Source of the DNA: WHSW01 sp963821345
GTDB lineage: Bacteria > Actinomycetota > Thermoleophilia > Solirubrobacterales > 70-9
DNA: 64,000 bases
Direction of reading: 5' to 3'
NCBI GenBank assembly: GCA_963821345.1
Contig: CAWGDM010000003.1
Coordinates: 248,001 to 312,000, forward strand
The position numbers and the translations under genes are program-made. The notes under the pieces are model-generated. The model made no database searches, was not told the origin of the DNA, and worked only from the letters and a program-made list of their open reading frames with translations. Below, piece after piece: positions 25,886 through 34,980 of this stretch (positions within the stretch are counted from its first letter, which is position 1; the number at the start of each line of letters is the position of its first letter).

Positions 25886-27022
25886 ATGGCAGCGAGCGCG
25901 ATCAAGATCGGCGGCCCGGCAACCAGGTGGAATCGGTTCAAAGGGGCGCTGACGCCGGCCGAGTGGCGCCGGGCAGCGGGCTTCGGGGCGGCGATCCTCG
26001 CCCTGCACGTGCTCGGCTTCGGCCTCCTGTTCCTGTTCGTGGTCCCGCAGCACTTCGAGCTCGGCGGTTCGGCCGGCGTGCTCGGGGTCGGGATCGGGAT
26101 CACCGCCTACACGCTCGGCCTGCGCCATGCCTTCGACGCCGACCACATCGGCGCAATCGACAACACCACCCGCAAGCTGATGACCGACGGCCAGCGCCCG
26201 CTGGGGGTCGGCTTCTTCTTCTCGCTCGGCCACTCGACGATCGTCTTCGTGCTCGCGGCCCTGTTCGCGATCGGCATCCACGGGCTCAGCGGCGCCGTCG
26301 ACGACGACGGCTCGGCCCTGCATCAGCTCACCGGGCTGGTCGGGCCATCGGTTTCCGGGACCTTTCTGATGATCATCGGGATCCTCAACCTGCTGGTCCT
26401 GATCTCGATCGTGAAGATCTTCCGCCGCATGCGCCGGGGCCACTACGCCGAGGCGGAGCTGGAGGAGCAGCTCAACAACCGCGGGTTCATGAACCGCTTC
26501 TACTCGAGGGCGACGAACACGATCACCAAGTCGTGGCAGATGTACCCGCTCGGGGTCCTGTTCGGACTCGGCTTCGATACCGCGACCGAGATCGCGCTGC
26601 TGGCGGCCGCCGGCTCGGCGGCGATCGGCGGCCTGCCCTGGTACGCGATCCTCTGCCTGCCGATCCTGTTCGCCGCCGGGATGTCGCTGCTCGACACGCT
26701 CGACGGGGCGTTCATGAACTTCGCCTACGGCTGGGCCTTCTCACAGCCGGTGCGAAAGATCTTCTACAACATCACCGTCACCGCGCTCTCGGTCGTCGTC
26801 GCGCTGGTGATCGGGATGATCGAGCTGATCGCCGTGTTCACCGAGAAGCTCAGCCTCACCGGCTTTCCCTGGGAGAACGTCGCCAACCTCGACCTCAACT
26901 ACGTCGGCTACGCGATCGTCGCCACCTTCGTGATCACCTGGGTGATCGCGCTCGCGGTCTGGCACTTCGGCCACATCGAGGAGAAGTGGTCGGCGCACCT
27001 GAAGGAGACCGAGCCCGCCTAG
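25886..27022 (+). CDS. High-affinity nickel permease, HoxN/NixA (NiCoT) family
   Basis: This 378-residue NiCoT transporter has about eight membrane segments and the family signature RHAFDADHI near residues 83-91. The LGHSTIVF segment (second NiCoT motif) and GLGFDTATEI (third) are also intact. The ATG at 25886 has ribosome-binding site AAGGAGGAGA. It imports Ni2+ (possibly Co2+) across the cytoplasmic membrane. The hydrogenase locus on the opposite strand requires nickel, so this is its probable supplier. Expression is probably controlled by the Nur-like boxes at 25836. It overlaps the fur gene end by 4 bp. Confidence 0.93.
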   Translation: MAASAIKIGGPATRWNRFKGALTPAEWRRAAGFGAAILALHVLGFGLLFLFVVPQHFELGGSAGVLGVGIGITAYTLGLRHAFDADHIGAIDNTTRKLMTDGQRPLGVGFFFSLGHSTIVFVLAALFAIGIHGLSGAVDDDGSALHQLTGLVGPSVSGTFLMIIGILNLLVLISIVKIFRRMRRGHYAEAELEEQLNNRGFMNRFYSRATNTITKSWQMYPLGVLFGLGFDTATEIALLAAAGSAAIGGLPWYAILCLPILFAAGMSLLDTLDGAFMNFAYGWAFSQPVRKIFYNITVTALSVVVALVIGMIELIAVFTEKLSLTGFPWENVANLDLNYVGYAIVATFVITWVIALAVWHFGHIEEKWSAHLKETEPA

Positions 27023-27609
27023 TCGTCGTGCTCGTGCCCGTGGTCGCTGTGGGGGTGGCTGTGGACGCGGTCCCCGTGGCTGTGCGCGTGTTCGTGCGGG
27101 CGGCCGTGCGCCTGCGCATGGTGGTCGCGGATCGATGCGGCCTCGCCGTCCTCGTCGACCGCCCGCGCGCAGGGCGCGCACAGGCCGGTGAGCGGGAAGT
27201 GGGTGAAGCGGACCTCGAACCCGTGGTCGGCGCGGATTCGCTCGCGCACCGGGTCGAGCTCGGAGACCTCGACGATGCGGACCTCGCCGCAGCGTTCGCA
27301 GACCAGGTACTCGCGCTCCCGCCCGCCGGCGAGCGCATAGAGGCCGGGCCCGTGGCCGAGGTGGAAGTGGCGCACGATCCCGAGTTCCTCGAGCAGCTCG
27401 AGGTTGCGATAGACCGAGGCCAGGTCGCCGGCGTCCTCGCCGCCCGTGCGCGCGAGCCGCTCGGCGCCGACCGGCCCGTCGGCGGCGAACAGCGCCTCGA
27501 GCAGCTGGCGGCGTGCCGACGTCAGCCGCGAGCCGGACTCGCGCACCACCGCGATCGCTCCCTCCAGGTCGGCGAAGCTCGCCGCGCGCGCGTAAGGCGA
27601 GGCGGTCAT
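27019..27609 (-). CDS. Fur-family metalloregulator, probable nickel-sensing Nur, with His-rich tail
   Basis: This is 196 residues (205 if the GTG at 27636 is used). The N-terminal winged helix contains LTSARRQLLEAL and LASVYRNLELLEELG, the Fur-family recognition region. The dimerisation domain carries a structural zinc site, CERCGE...LCAPC. An unusual 40-residue tail is rich in His (HHAQAHGRPHEHAHSHGDRVHSHPHSDHGHEH) and may bind or buffer nickel. It closes the hydrogenase-side operon and converges on the nickel permease, supporting a Nur assignment; a Zur identity cannot be excluded. Confidence 0.82.
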   Translation of the reverse strand: MTASPYARAASFADLEGAIAVVRESGSRLTSARRQLLEALFAADGPVGAERLARTGGEDAGDLASVYRNLELLEELGIVRHFHLGHGPGLYALAGGREREYLVCERCGEVRIVEVSELDPVRERIRADHGFEVRFTHFPLTGLCAPCARAVDEDGEAASIRDHHAQAHGRPHEHAHSHGDRVHSHPHSDHGHEHDD

Positions 27610-27689
27610 TTCCCCGCCGATTCTACGACCGCCCACCGCGGGCCCGGGAGAGGTCGGCCCGCGGTGGACGGCGCTCGGGGCGAGGCGGC

Positions 27690-28031
27690 TCAGGCGGCCG
27701 CTTGGCGCCAGTCGAGCTCGGTGACCTCGCAGGCGCGCACTGCGACGTCGCGGGCGCGCTGGTCGTCGTCGACCCAGAGCGTGTAGCTGCCCTGGGCGAG
27801 CTGGTCGAAGACGAGCGTGTACGCGGGACGCTCGCCCGCGCTGCGCTCGAGCACCTGCTTGTGGCGCCCGTCGCGCTCGGCCCCGGTGGGGCTGATCTCG
27901 ACCTCGACCCCGTGCATGTCGGCGTCGGTTTCGACGACCAGCGCCCCGTATTCGCCGCCGATGTCGAGCACCACTGCCTCGGGGTGGGTCCGATCGGCGT
28001 AGTCGTGGGTGTGGGTATGCGTGTGGGTCAT
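27690..28031 (-). CDS. Small His-rich protein linked to hydrogenase locus
   Basis: This is 113 residues. The N-terminus MTHTHTHTHDYADRTHPE alternates His and Thr and is a likely metal-binding arm. A compact beta-rich domain follows (AVVLDIGGEYGALVVETDADM, then YTLWVDD at the end), with no signal peptide. Proteins of this pattern occur in other actinobacteria, but I know no established function. Lying between the fur and DUF4331 genes in a nickel-dependent locus, it may handle nickel; that is inference. Confidence 0.65.
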   Translation of the reverse strand: MTHTHTHTHDYADRTHPEAVVLDIGGEYGALVVETDADMHGVEVEISPTGAERDGRHKQVLERSAGERPAYTLVFDQLAQGSYTLWVDDDQRARDVAVRACEVTELDWRQAAA

Positions 28032-28041
28032 CGCCGCGCTC

Positions 28042-29433
28042 CTAGGACGGCGTGCTGAAGCCGTCGTGCGGTGTTCCCAGATAGGGGAACGTCGACTGGT
28101 AGCGGTCCGGCCCCGGGGTCAGCCCCTGGGTCAGCATCCCCGCCGCCGCATCGGGCGTGTACGACTTGTCGACGAGCGGATAGGTGAGCCCGGCGACCGC
28201 GTTGAGCTCGATGTTGACGACGTCGTCGAACACCCGGCGCCCGTTCGGGAACCCGGCTGGATCGCCGGCCACGAGCCCGAGCGGCTTCGGGGCGGTGGTG
28301 GTCGGCGGGATCGCGACATTGAGCCGCAGCATGTCCGCCTGCACCGTGCCGGTGTAGTTCTGGAACCCATCGACGATCCCGGCCGGGATCCCGGTGAGCA
28401 GGATCGCCACCAGGTCCGCCCGCGGCTTGGTCAGCGCCGCCAGGTTCGGGAACACGCCCGGGTAGAGCACCGGGAGGAGCTTCTGCAGCTCCGGGCGCTC
28501 GACGTACTTGGCGAACTTGCTGTCCGCGGCCGGGTCGAGGGCGTTCCACTTGTCCTTCTGGCCCATCGGCACGACGACCTCGTTGAACAGCGGGTTGCCC
28601 AGCCGCGAGACCTGGACCCACGGCCCCGACTCGGAGCGCTCGTCCTTGGCCGGGTCGAGCAGGCGCGTCTTGCGCCGGCTCGCCGCGCCCCAGATCCCGA
28701 GCACCGCCTTCTTGCCCATCGGGTCGGTGGGCACGGAGCCGTCGCGGGTCAGCATCCCGATCGGGACCCGGACCGCGATCGTGTGCACGTTCAGGGTCGC
28801 GGTCGCGTCGACGCCCATCGCCGGATCGGTGGCGATCAGGTGCAGGTTCTGCAGCGGGCGCAGGTCGCCGAGGTCGAAGATCGACCCGAGGTCGACGTAG
28901 AACCCCTCGTTGCGCTGGCCGCAGAACACGTCGACGCCGCCTTTCAGAGAGCGCACGGCCGGCTCGGCGAGCGCCGCCTGGTAGTTGGGCGTCGACCGCG
29001 GGCCGATGTTGCACGGCGGGCAGGGCAGGTTCTTGCCGAGCAGCTTCGGCTTCGGCTCGCTGCCGTTGCGCTTCGACTTGTAGTCGACCCTGCTGACGTC
29101 GTAGAACTGACGCCGGTTCCAGTTCGCCGAGTCGATCCCGGTGATCGGCCCGGTGTTGTAGAGGAACGTCTTCTCGCTGCGGAGCTTGGTCTGGAACTTG
29201 AACCGGTACTCGATGTTCGGCAGCCCGTCGCCGTCGTTGTCGATGTAGATCGAGTATTGGACGTCGTCGCCGAACTCGAAGAAGTTCGGACCTCCCGGCG
29301 GGTTCTCCAGCGGGATGTAGTTGGTGATCATCGTGACCGTGTCCGGCTTGTCCGGACTCACGAACGCGTACGTGTCGGTGTTGTCAGCGACCGGGTCCTT
29401 GCTGATCTCGGGCGCTTCGCGATGGGAGGACAT
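28042..29433 (-). CDS. DUF4331 domain-containing protein
   Basis: This is 463 residues. It starts MSSHREAPEISKDPVADNTDTYAFVSPD, the standard opening of DUF4331 proteins, with conserved DVQYSIYIDNDGDG and NVHTIAVRVP segments further on. There is no signal peptide in this frame. A CPPC pair occurs near residue 157. It is 3 bp downstream of a small Tat-signal protein and 10 bp upstream of the His-rich gene, so it belongs to the hydrogenase-side transcript, but its contribution is unknown. Confidence 0.8.
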   Translation of the reverse strand: MSSHREAPEISKDPVADNTDTYAFVSPDKPDTVTMITNYIPLENPPGGPNFFEFGDDVQYSIYIDNDGDGLPNIEYRFKFQTKLRSEKTFLYNTGPITGIDSANWNRRQFYDVSRVDYKSKRNGSEPKPKLLGKNLPCPPCNIGPRSTPNYQAALAEPAVRSLKGGVDVFCGQRNEGFYVDLGSIFDLGDLRPLQNLHLIATDPAMGVDATATLNVHTIAVRVPIGMLTRDGSVPTDPMGKKAVLGIWGAASRRKTRLLDPAKDERSESGPWVQVSRLGNPLFNEVVVPMGQKDKWNALDPAADSKFAKYVERPELQKLLPVLYPGVFPNLAALTKPRADLVAILLTGIPAGIVDGFQNYTGTVQADMLRLNVAIPPTTTAPKPLGLVAGDPAGFPNGRRVFDDVVNIELNAVAGLTYPLVDKSYTPDAAAGMLTQGLTPGPDRYQSTFPYLGTPHDGFSTPS

Positions 29434-29436
29434 CCG

Positions 29437-29712
29437 TTACTCCTCGCTCTCCGGGGCCGCCTTCAGCAGCCGCTTGACCAATGCCTTGTCTCGGTAGGTG
29501 ACCTCGGACGTCCCGCGCATCACCGTGACCTCGCCGCGGTCCGCGTCGCGGACGACCGCGATCACGGCCTCCTCGGGGGGCGGCCCGCTGGGGTCGGTGA
29601 CCTCGCCGCCCTCGAGCGCCGCCGCGGCCGCGGCCGGGGCGGTTGCGATCACCGCGGTCCCCGCAGCTGCGCCGGCCGATCCGAGCAACTTCCGCCTGCT
29701 CAGGCTCTCCAT
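29437..29712 (-). CDS. Small Tat-signal protein of unknown function
   Basis: This is 91 residues. SRRKLLGSAGAAAGTAVIATAPAAAAAA is a twin-arginine signal with a twin-Arg motif near residues 6-7. The mature part is about 55 residues, acidic, with EVTVMRGTSEVTYRDKALVKRLLKAA at the end. The start is the ATG at 29712, although the frame is open far upstream into hypF. It lies between hypF and DUF4331. Neither hydrogenase subunit has a Tat signal, so this protein is unlikely to carry the enzyme out; its role is unknown. Confidence 0.6.
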   Translation of the reverse strand: MESLSRRKLLGSAGAAAGTAVIATAPAAAAAALEGGEVTDPSGPPPEEAVIAVVRDADRGEVTVMRGTSEVTYRDKALVKRLLKAAPESEE

Positions 29713-29825
29713 TGCTGACTCCTTCCGTGTCGTCGCCGCCACCGGGACCTCCGGCCCCGTCGAGTGGTGATGACGGCGCTTCTGGCAGTTACTGCGCAGC
29801 TGCCCCGCGGTTGGATCAGTGCCGT

Positions 29826-32140
29826 TCAGGCGAGCGCGCGGGCGACGGCGACGGCGACCTGGCCGTATGAGATCTGGCCGTCGTTCGGCGGCAGGCGCTC
29901 GGGAAGCAGCGGCTCGAGCCCGGCGGCGCGCAGGTGCCCGACCGTGCGCACCGCTAGCAGCCGGTTCTGGAACACGCCGCCGGCGAGCACGACGCGGCTC
30001 AGGTCGCGACGCTCCGCCTCGCGGGCGCAGGCGTCGGCGAGCGCGGCCGCGAGGCCGTTGTGGAAGCGCGCCGCGATCAGCGAGCGCTCGACCCCGGCCG
30101 CGAGGTCGGCGCAGATCGCCCGAATCGCCCCGCGCGGGTCGAGCACCGCGGGGTCGCCGCCATCCTCCAGCGCGCCGATCTCGTAGGCCTCGGCGATCGC
30201 CGGATCGGCGATCCCCTCGAGCTCCGCCGCCGCCTGGCCCTCGTGCTCGACCGTGGCCCGCACGCCGCAGAGCGCGGCGACCGCGTCGAACAGCCGCCCC
30301 GCGCTGGTCGTCAGCGGCGAGTTGGTTCCGGTCTCGACCAGCCGGCAGACTCCCTCCCAGGCAAGTGGGTCGATCTCGCCCTCGAGTGCGGGCGGGATCG
30401 GCGACGCGGCGGTCTCGTATGCGGCCGCCAGCCAGGCGCAGGCCATCCGCCACGGCTCGGGTCGCCGCGGCGTCGCCGCCCGGCAGCCGGACCGGGAACA
30501 GCAGCCCGGCGCGTTCGAACGAACGCAGGTCGCCGGCGAGGATCTCACCGCCCCAGACGGTCCCGTCGCCGCCGTGCCCGGCGCCGTCGAAGATCGCGCC
30601 GATCGCGGGTTCGGTGACGCCGTGCTCGGCCAGGGTGGCGGCGAGGTGGGCGTGGTGGTGCTGGACGCCGACCAGCTCGACCCCCTCGCGCTCGATCGCG
30701 TACCGGGTCGCGAGGTAGTCAGGGTGCAGGTCGTGGGCGACGAGCGCGGGGGAGACCGCGAACAGACGCTGGAAGTGCTCGACGCCGTCCTCGAACGAGC
30801 GCAGGGTCTCGAAGTTCTTCAGGTCGCCGATGTGGTGGCCGACCCAGGCCCGCGGCCCGCGGGCAAGGCAGAAGGTGCTCTTCAGCTCGGCGCCGCAACC
30901 CAGCACGGGCCGTGGCGCCTCCAGCGGCAGGCCGAGGGCCCCGGGCACGTACCCGCGGGAGCGGCGAAGCATCAGCGGGGCCTCGCGCACGGACGGGTCA
31001 AGCGCCCGGACGACCGAGTCGTCGGTGCGGATGTGGATCGGGCGGTCGTGGACGAGGAAGGCGTCGGCGATTCCGGCGAGGCGCTGGAAGGCGTCGGCGT
31101 CCTCGAACGCGATCGGCTCGTCGGAGAGGTTGCCCGAGGTCATCACCAGCGGTGCGCCGGCTGAGCGCGCGAGGAGGTGGTGGAGGGGGGAGTAGGGCAG
31201 CATCACGCCGAGGTCGCGTGAGCCGGGCGCGACGTCCGGTGCGACCGCGGCTCGCCGCTGTCGTCGGGCGATCACGATCGGCCGCTCGGCGCCGGACAGC
31301 AGCGCCTCCTCGGCGGGACTCAGCTCGACCAGCCGGCGGGCGTCGTCGAGCGTCGCGACCAGCAGCGCGAACGGCCTTTGGTCGCGGTGCTTGCGAGAGC
31401 GCAGCGTCCAGACGGCGCGCTCGTCGTCGGCGAGGCAGGCCAGGTGGTAGCCGCCGAGGCCCTTGACGGAGACGATCGCGCCCTCGCGCAACATTGCCGC
31501 CGCGGCGTCGATCGGCTCGAGCCCCGGGGCAACGCTCGCCGCCGTAGGCGTCGACCAGCCGGGCGCGAGGGCCGCAGTCGGGGCAAGCGTTGGGCTGGGC
31601 GTGGAAGCGTCGGTCGAGCGGGTCCTCGTACTCGGCCCGGCAGCGCCCGCACATCTCGAAGCCGGCCATCGTCGTCGACGGCCGGTCGTAGGGGACGCCG
31701 AGCACGATCGTGAACCGGGGCCCGCAGTTGGTGCAGTTGATGAACGGGTAGCGGTGGCGGCGGTCGGTGGGGTCGAAGAGCTCGGCGAGGCAGTCGGCGC
31801 AGGTGGCCATGTCCGGCGACACCGGGACGTCGGGACCGGCGGCCGAGTCGGAGGCCAGGATCCGAAAGCCCTGCTCTCCGATGACGCCGATGCGATCGCT
31901 GGCGACCGCCTCGATCCGTGCCAGCGGCGGCGCCTCGGCGCGCAGCCGCTCGACGAACGCCTCGACCGCACCGGGATCGCCCTCGATCTCGAGCAGCACC
32001 CCGCGCGAGTCGTTGAGGACGAAGCCCGCCAGGCCGAGCTCGGTCGCAAGCCGGAAGACATGGGGGCGAAAGCCGACCCCCTGGACGGTGCCGTCGACCC
32101 GGGCACGGACGCGAATGCACGCCTCGGTCGCCGCGCTCAC
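29826..32140 (-). CDS. hypF: Hydrogenase maturation carbamoyltransferase HypF (two apparent frame breaks)
   Basis: HypF makes the thiocarbamate on HypE that becomes the cyanide ligand of the NiFe site. Visible parts in order: N-terminal acylphosphatase (DGTVQGVGFRPHVF), four CxxC zinc-finger pairs (CADC, CTNC, CGRC, CPDC), a YrdC-like domain (VKGLGGYHLAC) and a Kae1-like domain (VGVQHHHAHLAA). The reading frame breaks twice: near 31530 (run CCCCGGGG) and near 30450 (run CCC). Removing one base at each gives about 770 residues, the normal length. I read both as probable sequencing errors. The start overlaps the SIS gene stop (ATGA). Confidence 0.9.
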
Positions 32141-33360
32141 ACCTCGGCCTCTTCGATCAGCTCGCGCAGCGCGTGGTAGGCGCTCGCCTGCGCCTCCTGG
32201 ATCCGGGGGATGTTCTGCGAGCGGGTGACCACGACCCGGTCGGCGAGCCGCTCGGCCGCCACCCGGCCGCCGTCGTAGCCGACCATCGCCACGGTCAGCA
32301 GCCCGCGCGACCTGGCCTCCTCGAGGGCCGCGATCAGGTTGGCGGAGTTGCCGCTGGTCGAGAGCACGACCAGCGCATCGCCCTCGCGCCCGTAGGCGAT
32401 CACCTGGCGCTGGAAGATCTTCTCGACGCCGACGTCGTTGGCGATCGCGGTCAGGATCGAGGGGTCGGCGGTCAGGTCGATCGCCCGGCGGATCGGCCAG
32501 TCGGGGCGCGGGGGCGAGACCAGGTCCGCGACCAGGTCCATCGCGTCGGTCGCCGAGCCGCCGTTGCCGCAGGCGAGCAGCCGACCGCCCGCGTCGAGCC
32601 GTGAGCGCAACTCGATCGCGGCCTCGGCGAGCTCGACGGCGTTCTCGGCCAGCGTCTGCTCGCGCAGCTCCCCGATCTCGGCCGACTTCATCAGCACCGA
32701 GCGGCGGACGTCCTCGGTCACCGCGCTGGCATCGATCTCCGACTCCGCCAGGAAGGGATAGAGGAAGCTCGAGGCGCCCGCGTCATGCCCGGCGCGGGCC
32801 TCGCGGCCGGAGAGCAGGCCGCGGTGGTCGAAGAACACATGGACCAGCTCCCAGAGCACGTGGTAGAGGGTCTCGACCAGCTCCTGGCGCACGAACGGGT
32901 CCGCCGTCGGCGGCTCGAACTGCCACTCGGCGCCCCCCGGCGCGAAGGCGATCGTCATTGCGCCGAGCGCCCGCGCCGCCGCCAGCCCCTCGACCGTCTC
33001 GCCGGCGTCCGGCTCGCCGATCCCGAAGCCGACCGCGATGTCGTCGGCCTCGACCACCGCCTCGATCTGGGTGGGCAGCGAGCCACCGTCGGCGGTCAGC
33101 CCGATCGCCGGCAGGGCGCGCTTGCCGACGATCACCGGGTGGACGAACTCGACCGCGACGTGGCGGACGTCGGAGCGCGCCGACGGCGAATGGCCGAGCG
33201 CGACCAGGCGACCGCCGCGCGCGAAGCGCTCGGCCATCCGATGACAGCAGACGGCGAGCTCGGCCGCCGAGGCCTCGAAGTACGCGGCGTTGGCCTCGCT
33301 GCGCCGGCGCGCGAGCTCGCCGATCCGGCCGCCGAGCCCCTCGAGGGTGGCCGCCGCCAT
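32137..33360 (-). CDS. Double SIS-domain phosphosugar isomerase-like protein (GmhA-like)
   Basis: This is 407 residues with two SIS domains. The C-terminal one (about 210-400) is the clear copy, with LLACGNGGSATDAMDLVADL and VVLSTSGNSANLIAALEEAR as in phosphoheptose isomerases. The N-terminal one (about 15-190) is degenerate, with GHSPSARSDVRHVAVEFVHP. GmhA converts sedoheptulose 7-phosphate, but no heptose genes are present. Its location between hypB and hypF suggests a role tied to hydrogenase maturation or regulation that I cannot name. Confidence 0.8.
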   Translation of the reverse strand: MAAATLEGLGGRIGELARRRSEANAAYFEASAAELAVCCHRMAERFARGGRLVALGHSPSARSDVRHVAVEFVHPVIVGKRALPAIGLTADGGSLPTQIEAVVEADDIAVGFGIGEPDAGETVEGLAAARALGAMTIAFAPGGAEWQFEPPTADPFVRQELVETLYHVLWELVHVFFDHRGLLSGREARAGHDAGASSFLYPFLAESEIDASAVTEDVRRSVLMKSAEIGELREQTLAENAVELAEAAIELRSRLDAGGRLLACGNGGSATDAMDLVADLVSPPRPDWPIRRAIDLTADPSILTAIANDVGVEKIFQRQVIAYGREGDALVVLSTSGNSANLIAALEEARSRGLLTVAMVGYDGGRVAAERLADRVVVTRSQNIPRIQEAQASAYHALRELIEEAEV

Positions 33361-33367
33361 CGCGCTC

Positions 33368-34054
33368 CTAGACCGAGGCCCCCGCCGCCACCCGCGCCGG
33401 GACCGCGGTCAGCCACTCGCGCCACTCGTCGACACCGCGACCGCTGGTGGCGCTGACCAGCATCGTCTCGACGCCCGGGTTGACGGCGTCGATGTTGGCC
33501 AGCATCCGGTCGAGGTCGAAGTCGACGTGGGGGAGCAGGTCGAGCTTGTTGATGATCACCAGCTCGCAGGCGCGGAACATGAGCGGGTACTTGAGCGGCT
33601 TGTCCTCGCCCTCGGTGACCGAGGTGACCATGATCCTGGCGTCCTCGCCGACCTTGAACTCGGCCGGGCAGACGAGGTTGCCGACGTTCTCGATCATCAG
33701 CAGGTCGAGCTCGTCCAGCGGCAGGTCGCCGATCGCCGAGCGGACCATGTTGGCGTCCAGGTGGCACTCGCCGCCGAACCCGGAGTCGGTGTTGAGCTGC
33801 ACCACGGGGACGTGGATCGCGGCGATCCGGTCGGCGTCCATGGTCCCCTGGACATCGCCCTCGAGCACTCCGGCGCGGACGCCCTCGAGGCCGTCGAGGC
33901 CCCGCTCGAGCAGCGTCGTCTTGCCCGCCCCGGGCGCCGACATCATGTTGACGACGGCGACCCCTGCGTGGTCGAAGTCGTGGCGGTTGGCGTTGGCGAT
34001 CGTCTGGTTCGCGTCGAGCGCGTCCTCGGCGACCCTGATCTTCGTCCGGTGCAT
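33368..34054 (-). CDS. hypB: Hydrogenase nickel-incorporation GTPase HypB
   Basis: This is 228 residues. The G1 motif SAPGAGKTT is near residue 38. The metal-site CH pair of the G domain is visible in FGGECHLDANMV, and the guanine-specificity motif NKLDLL is near 170. HypB delivers Ni2+ to the large-subunit precursor together with HypA, using GTP. The His-rich N-terminal nickel store of some HypB proteins is absent here. The ATG at 34054 is used although the frame is continuous with hypA only because of a probable base insertion upstream. Confidence 0.93.
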   Translation of the reverse strand: MHRTKIRVAEDALDANQTIANANRHDFDHAGVAVVNMMSAPGAGKTTLLERGLDGLEGVRAGVLEGDVQGTMDADRIAAIHVPVVQLNTDSGFGGECHLDANMVRSAIGDLPLDELDLLMIENVGNLVCPAEFKVGEDARIMVTSVTEGEDKPLKYPLMFRACELVIINKLDLLPHVDFDLDRMLANIDAVNPGVETMLVSATSGRGVDEWREWLTAVPARVAAGASV

Positions 34055-34065
34055 CGGTCTCCTTT

Positions 34066-34459
34066 CTAGGCTGGCGCGGGGGCCTCGTCCGCGACCTCGA
34101 TCGACTCGACCTCGAGCTCGTCGCCCGCGGACGACCTGGGCCCCGGCGAGCTCGCAACCGGGACAGCGGAACGTGGGCAGGACCGCGGTCAGCGGCTCAT
34201 GACCCAGCTCGGGCTCCGGCGCCGGGTCCCACTCGCAGCCGCAGACCTGGCAGCTCATCAACGCGGGCACGATCTCGAGCTCCAGGGTCGCGCCCTCGCA
34301 GGGCGTGTCGCGGGCGACGATCTCGAAGTAGAAGTCGAGCGACTCGGGGACCACCTGGCGCAGCGCGCCGACGCGCATCTGGACCGCGGTCACCGGCCGC
34401 CCGCCCGCGTGGCGCAGGGCGGTGTCGACGATCGCGCTCGAGATCGAGAGCTCGTGCAT
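34066..34459 (-). CDS. hypA: Hydrogenase nickel chaperone HypA (one apparent frame break)
   Basis: It begins MHELSISSAIVDTAL with the nickel-binding His2 that defines HypA, and has the zinc site CQVCG...CPGC near residues 74-101. In the sequence as given the frame changes near 34130, where a GGG run appears to carry one extra G; without it the protein ends at the TAG at 34066-34068 after 130 residues (RGDELEVESIEVADEAP...). As written, the frame instead fuses to hypB, which I regard as an artefact. It works with HypB in nickel insertion. Confidence 0.88.
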
Positions 34460-34980
34460 CAGCCCGCCTCGGCGTAGGCCTCGTCCGTCTGCAGCTCGGC
34501 GATCGTCTCGATCACGACGCGCGTGGCTCCCTCGACCGCGCCCTGGACCTCGGGCGACAGGTCGAGGCCCATCTCCTCGACCGAGGCCGGCTCGCAGGCC
34601 ACGACCACGACCTTGCCGGGCCAGCCGCCGACCGTCTTCACGAACCGCAGCACCGTCTTCGGGTCCATCCCGTGCGGGCTGACCACCTCGCCGTCGGAGA
34701 TCGGCTCGATCTCGGACGGTTGCGGCTCGATCACGTACAGGGTCCCGGGCTCGCCGCCTTGGCGGCTGACGTCGACGAGCACGAGCGCGTCGTAGCCGCG
34801 CATCACCTCGTAGGCCAGGTCGAGGCCGCCACTGCCGAAGTCCGCCACGGTCACCCCGGCCGGCAGCTCCTGCTGCTCGAGCGCCTGGGCGACGTGGCCG
34901 CCGAAGCCGTCGTCAGCCATCCAGGCGTTGCCGATCCCGGCGACCAGGATCTGGCGCTCTCGCATGGCCTCTGCATTCAT
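34459..34980 (-). CDS. Hydrogenase maturation endopeptidase, HycI/HyaD-like
   Basis: This is 173 residues. It begins with the family motif VAGIGNAWMADDGFGGHVAQAL, in which the GxGN and DDGxG residues and the first nickel-binding acid are seen, followed by FGSGGLDLAYEVM and VLVDVS and a later HGMDP segment giving the conserved His. It removes the C-terminal peptide of the large subunit after nickel insertion; the large subunit here ends with a 19-residue extension after its last ligand. The gene overlaps its upstream neighbour by 4 bp and shares one base with hypA. Confidence 0.9.
   Translation of the reverse strand: MNAEAMRERQILVAGIGNAWMADDGFGGHVAQALEQQELPAGVTVADFGSGGLDLAYEVMRGYDALVLVDVSRQGGEPGTLYVIEPQPSEIEPISDGEVVSPHGMDPKTVLRFVKTVGGWPGKVVVVACEPASVEEMGLDLSPEVQGAVEGATRVVIETIAELQTDEAYAEAG

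Noticed and set aside
33368..34459. HypA-HypB fusion protein
   Set aside because: The frame is continuous only because of an extra G near 34130; the HypA tail after that point is not HypA-like, while the other frame gives the proper end and stop before the hypB ATG.
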